From: CBDUVZ01 sp965370805 | Lineage (GTDB): Bacteria; Hydrothermota; Tepidihabitantia; Tepidihabitantales; Tepidihabitantaceae | Length of the DNA: 14,319 nt | Direction: 5' to 3' | NCBI GenBank assembly: GCA_965370805.1 | Contig: CBDUVZ010000079.1 | Location: forward strand, 1 to 14,319 | Shown: piece after piece, positions 1 to 5,718 of the stretch | Numbering within the stretch: the stretch's first letter is position 1 | Layout of the letters: the number at the start of each line of letters is the position of its first letter | Translations under genes and position numbers: made by a program | The notes under the pieces: model-generated | The model's input: only the letters and a program-made list of their open reading frames with translations | What the model was told of the DNA's origin: nothing | Databases searched by the model: none

Positions 1-246
1 GCACAAAGAGGGCGGATTGCAGATTTGAGATTTCAGATTGTAGATTGCAGAAGGCGGAAGGAATAACCGCCAAGACCGCCAAGGTGGAGGACCGGAGCGG
101 AGAGGAGTAGCCACCAAGGCACCAAGAGCACAAAGAGGGCGGATTGCAGATTTGAGATTTCAGATTGTAGATTGCAGAAGGCAAAAGGAATAACCGCCAA
201 GGCCGCCAAGAGCAGAACCACAGATGGGCACGGATAGACACAGATG
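1..246. repeat. Dispersed intergenic repeat cluster with a direct repeat
   Basis: Bases 1-83 recur at 128-210 (offset 127) with about three differences. Each copy contains a low-complexity stretch of GATTGCAGATTTGAGATTTC type followed by CGCCAAG units (66-83 and 193-210). Between the copies are a GGAGGACCGGAGCGG block (87-101) and a CACCAAGGCACCAAGAGCAC stretch. From about 216 to 246 comes an ACCACAGATG / ACACAGATG phrase. Related blocks recur at 2185-2283 and 2507-2555, so these are dispersed elements, not a local duplication only. No transposase or coding potential is visible. The phrase ends in ATG at 244, which makes a spurious start in front of the DUF2723 gene. Confidence 0.85.
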
Positions 247-319
247 ATGGCCGGAAGTCCGCTTTCGGCATTCGCAATTGCGATGGCCGCCAGGGCATGG
301 GTCCGGTTGTGGCGGGTGA

Positions 320-347
320 TTGACTCCTTTGCTTGCGGTCGTATTCT
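320..347 (+). promoter_or_regulatory. Promoter P1 (DUF2723 gene)
   Basis: TTGACT at 320-325, a 16-nt spacer, then TATTCT at 342-347. The -10 box ends 7 nt before GTG 355, which is in frame with the DUF2723 protein. Five other units in the window have the same 16-nt geometry. The predicted transcript would start within a few bases of the GTG (leaderless). Inferred from sequence only. Confidence 0.6.
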
Positions 348-354
348 CTGGACT

Positions 355-2070
355 GTGAATCGTCTTGTCTGGTTGCTGGTCCCGGCCGTGCTGGCAGTCT
401 ACATGGCAACGCTGGCACCGGTGGTCGGGCTGATTGATTCGGGCGAGCTGGCTGCTGGTTGTCACCTGCTGAATATCCTTCATCCGACCGGGTATCCGCT
501 GTACACCGTCATTGGTCGTCTGGCGAGTATCATTCCGGTGGGCAGCGTGGTGAACCGGATGGCGGGATTGAGTGCGCTGCTGGGTGCGGTCGGGGTCGGG
601 TTGCTGCTGCTGTTCTTGCGGCGGATGCGCATTGGAGTTGCCGCTGCCGGCGGGACCGCGGTCATGCTGGCTTTTTCGCTCCCGGTCTGGGCGGTGAGTG
701 TTGACGTAGAGGTTTACGCCCTGACCCTGGTGCTGGCCGTGCTGGTGTGGCTGGCGGTTGAGCGGGCGGGCGACAACCGGATGGTGCTGCTCTTCGCCTA
801 CCTGGCCGGGTTTGCCCTGACCAACCACATGTCAGTGGCATCGGTGGTTGCCGGGGCCGGAGTTGCGGTGTTGCTGAGCCGCCGGCGTTTCGTCTGGAAG
901 CGGCTCCCGGTGCTGTTGCTGTTGTTTGCGCTCGGCGTCTCGCCGTACCTGTTCCTGATGCTCCGGGCCAGGGCCGGACCGCTGCTGGCCTGGGGGAATC
1001 CGGTCAGCCTGGAGCGGCTCTGGTGGCACGTTACCGGCAAGCAGTACCAGGTGTGGATGTTCTCGCTGCCGTTTTCCGAAGTGATGGCGAATGCCGGGAA
1101 GGGAATTGCCCTGCTGGCCCGCAGTTTCGTGTGGGTATTCGTCCCGGTCGTCTTCTACGGTGCGTGGCGGTTGCTGAAGCAGCGCCGCAACCTGGCAATC
1201 GGCCTGGCGGTTACCGCGCTGCTGTCTTTCGGGTACGCCGTCAACTACAGCATCCCGGATATCGAAGCATACTACCTGCCGTGTATCCTGGCCCTCGCGG
1301 TTTTCTGCGCGGTCGGGCTGGACGGCATCGCGCGCAGGGTCGGCCGGTGGCGGTACGTTATCTGGGTGGCAGGTGTTGCGGCGCTGGTGTTGAACTTCTC
1401 CGTGGCGAGTCGCCGGGACCAGTACGTTGCCCACGACGAGGCGCTGAACACGCTTGCTTCGGCTGAAGCGAACGCCACGATTCTGACCGACTGGTGGGAC
1501 GTCTATTCGCCGGTCTTCTATTTTCGGCACGTGGCCGGCCTGCGGTCGGACGTCTGCATCATCGACAAGGAGTTGCTCCGCCGGTCGTGGTACTTCGAAT
1601 ACCTGGCCAATGACTATCCCTGGCTGATTGAGAACTCACGGGCCGAGCTTGACCGCTACCTGGAGTACTTGGACCGGTTCGAACACGGCGTGCTTCGAGA
1701 CCCGGCCGGAATCCAGCGGGCATTCATCGCACTGATTGAGAGCTTTGTCAGGAATAACCCGGACCGGCCGGCGTACGCCACGTTCGCAGGCAATGAGAAC
1801 CAGGATGCCCGGCAGATGTTCGGCGGCCGGAACTGGGTTCCGGTCGGCCTGCTGTTTCAACTTCGCGCCGACACTGTCGTCCCGGCGTTCGACTACTCGG
1901 TCCTGACGGTACGGGTTCCGGCGCGGCCTGACGAGCGCACGCGGGTCAACCTCGCGCGGTACGGGCGTTTCGCCCGGGAGCGTATTGTCAACCTGGAAGC
2001 GCGGGGCCGGGTGGACGAAGCCGGTGCGGTCCGGCAGTGGCTGCAGGTCATGCGTAGGCTCGTACCCTAA
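355..2070 (+). CDS. DUF2723 family polytopic membrane protein
   Basis: A 571-residue integral membrane protein of the DUF2723 family (PF11028), a group resembling GT-C glycosyltransferases; donor and acceptor are unknown. Visible family landmarks (numbered from GTG 355): DSGEL 28-32 in the first periplasmic loop, HPTGYPL 43-49, DVEVYAL 117-123, NH 157-158, WGNP 213-216 and YSIPDIEAYYLP 298-309. About ten hydrophobic segments fill residues 5-350. A soluble tail (370-571) carries the usual ATILTDWWD-type segment. The frame is open back to ATG 244, but that ATG belongs to the upstream repeat phrase and has no Shine-Dalgarno. ATG 283 directly abuts repeat-like sequence. GTG 355 sits 7 nt after promoter P1 and gives a normal N-terminus (MNRLVWLLVP), so I prefer it. 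It is a distant paralogue of the 5554-3731 gene. Family call sure; start moderately sure. Confidence 0.9.
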   Translation: MNRLVWLLVPAVLAVYMATLAPVVGLIDSGELAAGCHLLNILHPTGYPLYTVIGRLASIIPVGSVVNRMAGLSALLGAVGVGLLLLFLRRMRIGVAAAGGTAVMLAFSLPVWAVSVDVEVYALTLVLAVLVWLAVERAGDNRMVLLFAYLAGFALTNHMSVASVVAGAGVAVLLSRRRFVWKRLPVLLLLFALGVSPYLFLMLRARAGPLLAWGNPVSLERLWWHVTGKQYQVWMFSLPFSEVMANAGKGIALLARSFVWVFVPVVFYGAWRLLKQRRNLAIGLAVTALLSFGYAVNYSIPDIEAYYLPCILALAVFCAVGLDGIARRVGRWRYVIWVAGVAALVLNFSVASRRDQYVAHDEALNTLASAEANATILTDWWDVYSPVFYFRHVAGLRSDVCIIDKELLRRSWYFEYLANDYPWLIENSRAELDRYLEYLDRFEHGVLRDPAGIQRAFIALIESFVRNNPDRPAYATFAGNENQDARQMFGGRNWVPVGLLFQLRADTVVPAFDYSVLTVRVPARPDERTRVNLARYGRFARERIVNLEARGRVDEAGAVRQWLQVMRRLVP

Positions 2071-2072
2071 CC

Positions 2073-2162
2073 CTAAGGCGCCGGAGAGGACTGGCGGGTC
2101 AGGAAGAAGCCGGCCAGGACAATCAGGCAGAGCAGCCGGTAGTCCACCAGCCAATGGTATTC
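2073..2162 (-). pseudogene. Possible C-terminal remnant of a membrane protein gene
   Basis: On the minus strand this reads 29 codons to TAG, with content like DYRLLCLIVLAGFFLTR, a plausible membrane segment plus short tail. Third positions are strongly G/C, like the real genes here and unlike the surrounding repeats. The reading-like sequence stops exactly where the 18-bp repeat begins (2162), as expected if a repeat replaced the rest of a gene. There is no start codon or ribosome site of its own. Chance cannot be excluded at this length, and I do not recognise the parent family. Confidence 0.3.
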
Positions 2163-2179
2163 CGAAAACCGACATAGGA
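2162..2179 (+). repeat. 18-bp direct repeat, copy A
   Basis: CCGAAAACCGACATAGGA, identical to 2459-2476. In both places an ACCAC phrase follows within a few bases, so the repeated unit is probably longer and modular. Confidence 0.9.
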
Positions 2180-2184
2180 GCGAA

Positions 2185-2283
2185 AACCACTGATAAACAC
2201 AGATGAACGCAGGCAGAGAAGGAAATGCCGAATTCGGAAATCGCAATTCGACATTCGTCACTAATCTGTGTCCATCTGTGGTT
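2185..2283. repeat. Foldback (inverted) repeat with CACAGAT arms
   Basis: Arm 2185-2204 (AACCACTGATAAACACAGAT) pairs with 2264-2283, whose reverse complement is AACCACAGATGGACACAGAT: 17 of 20 positions match. The 59-base spacer carries the element at 2231-2257. The arm phrase also occurs singly near 216-246. The arrangement resembles a small non-autonomous foldback element or two opposed insertions of a dispersed repeat. No target-site duplication was identified. Confidence 0.7.
2231..2257 (+). repeat. Short AATTCG-rich dispersed element, copy 1
   Basis: A 27-base element rich in AATTCG/ATTCG words. It matches 14059-14085 at 25 of 27 positions, and a looser relative lies at about 264-282. 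Confidence 0.75.
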
Positions 2284-2328
2284 CTATCCCGGTTCCTGGG
2301 TGGTATGCTCGGGGACAAGGAAGTCAAT

Positions 2329-2366
2329 CCGGCATCCCACAGAAAGGCAGGGGGTGGGGATGCCGG
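2329..2366. other. Perfect 10-bp hairpin, 18-nt loop
   Basis: CCGGCATCCC (2329-2338) and GGGATGCCGG (2357-2366) are exact reverse complements. No T-run follows on either strand, so it is not a standard terminator. GGCATCC recurs at 2381-2387. It lies downstream of the putative minus-strand promoter at 2415-2443 and could be part of a structured RNA. Confidence 0.6.
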
Positions 2367-2386
2367 AAAGGAGGAAGCTAGGCATC

Positions 2387-2411
2387 CATGAGGATACTCT
2401 ACATCCTCATG
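2387..2411. other. Perfect 9-bp hairpin, 7-nt loop
   Basis: CATGAGGAT (2387-2395), loop ACTCTAC, ATCCTCATG (2403-2411). It lies just downstream of the minus-strand -10-like TATAAT and overlaps the start of the plus-strand mini-frame at 2388. Confidence 0.6.
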
Positions 2412-2474
2412 CTGATTATACCAGAATCCGCGGGCAGTGGCAATGGTTGTCCGGCAGCCCGAAAACCGACATAG
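2388..2474 (+). CDS. Possible truncated small frame (28 codons)
   Basis: ATG 2388 is preceded by AAAGGAGG at 2367-2374, 13 nt away, longer than the 5-nt spacing used by the real genes here. The product begins MRILYILMLIIPESAG, like the start of a membrane or exported protein, but the TAG stop at 2472-2474 lies inside 18-bp repeat copy B. It may be the beginning of a gene cut off by repeat insertion, or chance. No function is claimed. Confidence 0.2.
   Translation: MRILYILMLIIPESAGSGNGCPAARKPT
2415..2443 (-). promoter_or_regulatory. Possible minus-strand promoter in the repeat island
   Basis: On the minus strand: TTGCCA (2443-2438), 17-nt spacer, perfect TATAAT (2420-2415). No intact gene follows before 2070, only the hairpins at 2411-2387 and 2366-2329 and the fragment at 2162-2073. 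It could drive a small RNA or be the relic promoter of a lost gene. Its 17-nt spacer differs from the 16 nt of all other promoters in the window. Confidence 0.4.
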
Positions 2475-2476
2475 GA
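2459..2476 (+). repeat. 18-bp direct repeat, copy B
   Basis: Exact second copy of 2162-2179. It interrupts the mini-frame that starts at 2388 and is followed by a CACCACAAAGACAGAGG phrase. Confidence 0.9.
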
Positions 2477-2506
2477 ATCTCACCACAAAGACAGAGGAAA
2501 AGACCA

Positions 2507-2555
2507 ACCGCCAAGGTCGCCAAGTGCGCCAAGGTTGAGGACCGGAACGGAGCGG
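2507..2555 (+). repeat. CGCCAAG unit repeat plus GGACCGG block
   Basis: Three CGCCAAG units followed by a GAGGACCGGAACGGAGCGG block. It matches 66-101 near the left edge, which has two units and GGAGGACCGGAGCGG. The difference in unit number indicates expansion or loss of units. Confidence 0.75.
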
Positions 2556-2641
2556 CAAAACACAAAGCCGCAATACGCATAACGCCGAACGCTTCCGGCG
2601 TCGGGCGTGGAGCATTATGCGTCGAGCGTTGGGTGCAGGGA

Positions 2642-3640
2642 CTACCAGCGGATGAGAACCCCACCCCAGGTCAGGCCGGCGCCGAACGCGACCAGGATAA
2701 CGAGGTCGCCGGGGACGATTCTGCCCGTTTTGCGGGCTTCGTCCAGCGCGATGATGGTCGTAGCGGATGAGGTGTTGGCGTACTTCTGGATATTGACGAA
2801 GACCCGGTCCATCGGGAAGTGAATCAGCCTGGCCATCGCTTCGATGATGCGCAGGTTGGCCTGGTGCGGGATAATCAGCTTGATGTCATCGGCGGTGAGG
2901 TGGGCGTTCTTGATGAGCTGGCTGACCATCCGGGCCATGCTCCGCACCGCGACTTTGAAGATGGCATTGCCGTTCATCTTCAGATAGTGGAGACGCTGTT
3001 TGACCGATTCCACGGTGGCCGGAATCCTGGAACCGCCCGCCGGCTGCCACAGGTCCGGTCCGCGTGAGCCGTCGGCTCCGAGCAGGCCGGCGACAATGCC
3101 TCGATTGCTTTCGGGCGCGGCCTTGACTACTGCGGCTCCGGCGCCGTCTCCCAGCAGCACGCAGGTCCCGCGGTCGGTCCAGTCAATAATCTTGGAGAGC
3201 ACTTCCACGCCCACTACGAGGATTGTCTTGTAGGTGCCGGTGGCGATGAACTGGCGGGCGGTGGTTAGCGCGTAGATGAAGCCGGAGCATCCGGCGCTGA
3301 CATCCATCGCCGCGGCGTTCTTCGCGCCAAGTCTGTCCTGGAGTATGCAGGATGTAGAAGGGAAAAGCGTATCGCCGGTGACCGTGGCAACGATGATGAA
3401 GTCGATCTCTTCGGGTGTTGTCTTCGCATCGGCCAGGGCTTTGCGGGCGGCCTCAAGCGCGAAGTCGGAGGCGGCTTCTTCCGGTTCGGCGATGCGGCGT
3501 TCTTTCATGCCGGTGCGCGTGACAATCCATTCGTCCGAGGTATCGACTATCTTTTCGATGTCGGCGTTGGTCATTACCCGGGCCGGCACGTCGAAGCCGG
3601 TCCCGGTGATGATTGCCGAAGGTTGCGGGTTTGCGTTCAT
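2642..3640 (-). CDS. fabH: 3-oxoacyl-ACP synthase III (KAS III)
   Basis: Condenses an acyl-CoA starter (classically acetyl-CoA) with malonyl-ACP, the first step of type II fatty acid synthesis, in the cytoplasm. The 332 residues match a full-length family member (about 317-335). The catalytic triad is present: Cys118 in DVSAGCSGFIYAL, His259 in IIPHQAN and Asn289 in YANTSSA. The N-terminal DEWIVTRTGMKERRI (36-50) and GDGAGA (164-169) motifs are also intact. It lies 90 nt after the DUF2723 gene on the same strand, with no promoter of the local type between, so I infer co-transcription. No Shine-Dalgarno is seen before ATG 3640. FabH fits with envelope-lipid supply, but no other fatty acid gene is in the window. 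Confidence 0.97.
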   Translation of the reverse strand: MNANPQPSAIITGTGFDVPARVMTNADIEKIVDTSDEWIVTRTGMKERRIAEPEEAASDFALEAARKALADAKTTPEEIDFIIVATVTGDTLFPSTSCILQDRLGAKNAAAMDVSAGCSGFIYALTTARQFIATGTYKTILVVGVEVLSKIIDWTDRGTCVLLGDGAGAAVVKAAPESNRGIVAGLLGADGSRGPDLWQPAGGSRIPATVESVKQRLHYLKMNGNAIFKVAVRSMARMVSQLIKNAHLTADDIKLIIPHQANLRIIEAMARLIHFPMDRVFVNIQKYANTSSATTIIALDEARKTGRIVPGDLVILVAFGAGLTWGGVLIRW

Positions 3641-3730
3641 TGCGCCGGGTCTATTCGGCTGGCGATACGTGGTCTGTCTGCGCTACGGATTCTCTTCAAC
3701 GGGCCAATTGTAGTCGGTTGGGAGCCGACG

Positions 3731-5554
3731 TCAACGGTGAAGCGCACGGGCGCGGTTCCGGCGGACGACGGCTTTGAACTCGTCCGGCGCGGGCAGGGCC
3801 AGGGCGGCGTCCAGGTTTGCGACCGTTTCTTCCTGCCAGCCCTGCTGGAGGCAGAACATGCCGAGGTTGTTGCGACTGCCGGCATAGGTGAGCTGGATGT
3901 TCTGGTATGCCGGCGATCGGTAGCGACGCTCGAGCGAGCCGAGTCGGGATTGGTAGGATTCCCAGAGGTCGTGGTTCCGGCCCAGGATTTCGTCTTTGCG
4001 CAGGCTGTCATTGAGCGGCGCCAACCGGTTGACGATTCCTTCGGGAATCACCTGGCTCATCCGGGCGACCGGGCCGCCGAAGAAATCCGGAGTCAGCAGT
4101 TCAATAGCCAGATAGACCGGGCCGCGGGCGATGAGCCGTTCCACAACGATACCGAGCAGTATCTGCTTGCGTTCTGTTCTCGGGCCGGTTCCCGCACTCA
4201 GCAGGGCCGTTCGGTGGTCGGGCAGCGGGATCCGGTGTTCCAGTTCCTCCCAGTACGCTGTTGAGAAGAGCATCTCGGCGGATACCAGGGTGACGTCGCT
4301 GCGGGTCTGCTTGATGGCCTGCCGGTAGCCGACCGAGTTGCCGGATACGTCGCTGCCGTAGATGAAGGTCGCCCGGTCGGGCAGCGAGCCGAGGATATTG
4401 ACGCCCAGGTCTTTGACAATCGTCGTCCTGTTTTCCATGTTCTTCGGCAGGTTGAGCAACAGGACGAAGCCCGGGACAATGATGAGCAGGGCGATTGCGG
4501 CATGGCGTCGGTACTTGCGGAATGCGGTTGAGACCCAGTCGGTTCCGATTCCGGCCAGCAGCGCCAGCGCCAGCAAGGAGGGGAGAAGATGAGGTTTGAA
4601 GTCCGGTACTGCGTAGGACAACCCGAATGCGGCAGTAGCGACAAGCAGGAGCAGGCCGAGCAGCACCGACCTGCTTCGTCTGGCCAGCCGGACGACTCCG
4701 CCGACTGCCAGCAGGGCGGCCGGGATGCCGAGTTCGATTGCCCAGTTGGCCGGCAGTCCGACGAGCCGCTGCCGGAACAGAGCCGAAGGAACACTGAGCG
4801 CCAGGTCGTGGTACTGGACACCGGCCATGTGGGACCAGAGACGCCCGATGGTGTTCGGGTTGCCCCAGTTTATCTCCGGGCCGGCAACCGCCCGGAGGAG
4901 GCTGCCCAGGCCGGTGGAGAGTCCGAGCAGGAAGAGCAGAAGAGCGGGCAGCCAGAGCGGACTGAATCTCGTTCGGCCGGACAGCAGGATGACGGCAAGG
5001 CCGGGGAGCCAGAGCAGCGCGGTCGGCTGGTGACCTGCCGCGAGGCCGAAGGCATACGCCGCAACCAGGACAAGGCGGGGACGGTTTTGTCTCGCCTGCA
5101 GCGCGAGGAACGCTGTCAAGGCCATCAGGAGCATCGTGAATGCGTATACTTCGTGACTCGTGGCGTTCGTCCAGTGGGTGAGCGACAGGCCGAAGCAGAG
5201 CGCCGCAGCGACGGAGCCGGTTCGCGAAACCGGCAGCGAGCGGGCCGCAAGGTAGAGCAGGACTACCGCCGCCGCGGCCGTGCGTGCGGTGAAGAGGTTG
5301 GTCGCAATCGCCGGTTCGGCAAAGGGAAGCAGTGTGGCGAGACGGCCGGTCCAGGTGAAGAGCGGGTATCCCGGCGGGTGGGCGATTCCGAGCCTGAGCG
5401 CAACCAGGGTCAATTCGCCCGAGTCGCCCGGGCCGATAGTCGGACAGAGGCAGACCAGATAGGCGACCAGCGACAGCAGGCCGGTGCCGAGCGCAAGCAG
5501 AAGGTCGGTCTTGTCAACGGCCGGGTTCGGGGCAGGATTGGAATCGGCTTTCAA
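3731..5554 (-). CDS. DUF2723 family polytopic membrane protein (second copy)
   Basis: A 607-residue polytopic membrane protein of DUF2723 (PF11028), glycosyltransferase-like by topology, with unknown donor and acceptor. Landmarks: DSGEL 44-48, HPPGYPL 59-65, HEVYAF 134-139, GHQPT 174-178 and WGNP 230-233. Hydrophobic helices run from about 17 to 372, then a soluble tail. Residues 553-600 (RNNLGMFCLQQGWQEETVANL) look like one TPR-type helical hairpin, absent from the paralogue at 355-2070. The start is TTG 5554: an in-frame TGA lies three codons upstream (5563-5561), and promoter P2 ends 10 nt before the TTG, predicting a near-leaderless mRNA. There is no Shine-Dalgarno. fabH follows 90 nt downstream. 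Divergent from the lipoprotein gene at 5719. Confidence 0.93.
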   Translation of the reverse strand: MKADSNPAPNPAVDKTDLLLALGTGLLSLVAYLVCLCPTIGPGDSGELTLVALRLGIAHPPGYPLFTWTGRLATLLPFAEPAIATNLFTARTAAAAVVLLYLAARSLPVSRTGSVAAALCFGLSLTHWTNATSHEVYAFTMLLMALTAFLALQARQNRPRLVLVAAYAFGLAAGHQPTALLWLPGLAVILLSGRTRFSPLWLPALLLFLLGLSTGLGSLLRAVAGPEINWGNPNTIGRLWSHMAGVQYHDLALSVPSALFRQRLVGLPANWAIELGIPAALLAVGGVVRLARRSRSVLLGLLLLVATAAFGLSYAVPDFKPHLLPSLLALALLAGIGTDWVSTAFRKYRRHAAIALLIIVPGFVLLLNLPKNMENRTTIVKDLGVNILGSLPDRATFIYGSDVSGNSVGYRQAIKQTRSDVTLVSAEMLFSTAYWEELEHRIPLPDHRTALLSAGTGPRTERKQILLGIVVERLIARGPVYLAIELLTPDFFGGPVARMSQVIPEGIVNRLAPLNDSLRKDEILGRNHDLWESYQSRLGSLERRYRSPAYQNIQLTYAGSRNNLGMFCLQQGWQEETVANLDAALALPAPDEFKAVVRRNRARALHR

Positions 5555-5564
5555 CTCGGTTCAC

Positions 5565-5592
5565 AATGTAGCCTCTGCTTGTTCCATGTCAA
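5565..5592 (-). promoter_or_regulatory. Promoter P2 (DUF2723-fabH unit)
   Basis: On the minus strand TTGACA (5592-5587), 16 nt, TACATT (5570-5565), ending 10 nt before TTG 5554. It lies back to back with P3 (5632-5659), so the two units are divergently transcribed from a 165-bp region. Confidence 0.65.
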
Positions 5593-5631
5593 TGGCCGGG
5601 CAGGTTCTTTCCGCCGGGTTGGATACTCGGC

Positions 5632-5659
5632 TTGACAAGGGTGGTTTGCTGCCTACGAT
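5632..5659 (+). promoter_or_regulatory. Promoter P3 (lipoprotein gene)
   Basis: TTGACA (5632-5637), 16 nt, TACGAT (5654-5659). Transcription would start near 5666 and give a leader of about 53 nt that ends in a strong Shine-Dalgarno. A small stem (ATCTC 5673-5677 with GAGAT 5684-5688) lies in that leader. Confidence 0.65.
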
Positions 5660-5718
5660 TGAACTGTAAGGGATCTCTGTCTGGAGATTTACGGTTCTAT
5701 TGAGCCAAGGAGGCGTAT

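Larger units (their letters stand above)
2071..2641. other. Repeat-rich intergenic island between convergent genes
   Basis: About 570 bases with no convincing intact gene. It holds two exact copies of an 18-bp element (2162-2179, 2459-2476), a foldback pair (2185-2204 with 2264-2283), an AT-rich palindromic-type element (2231-2257), two perfect hairpins (2329-2366, 2387-2411), a possible minus-strand promoter (2415-2443), a CGCCAAG repeat block (2507-2555) and a possible C-terminal gene fragment (2162-2073). A long minus-strand open frame across 2615-2073 is mostly translated repeat and is not a credible gene. Confidence 0.8.

Noticed and set aside
832..1530. 232-codon minus-strand frame within the first DUF2723 gene
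   Set aside because: Antisense shadow, rich in Gln, Arg and Pro, with no start signals.
2064..2076. Telomere-like CCCTAACCCTAA at the end of the first gene
   Set aside because: Only two units, partly coding for the C-terminus and stop; coincidence.
2073..2615. 180-codon minus-strand frame across the repeat island
   Set aside because: Most of it translates dispersed repeats that occur elsewhere without this frame. Only the last 29 codons look coding-like and are listed separately.
4589..5635. 348-codon plus-strand open frame opposite the second DUF2723 gene
   Set aside because: Gln/Arg/Glu/Gly-rich translation without any recognisable domain; the opposite strand has full family motifs.
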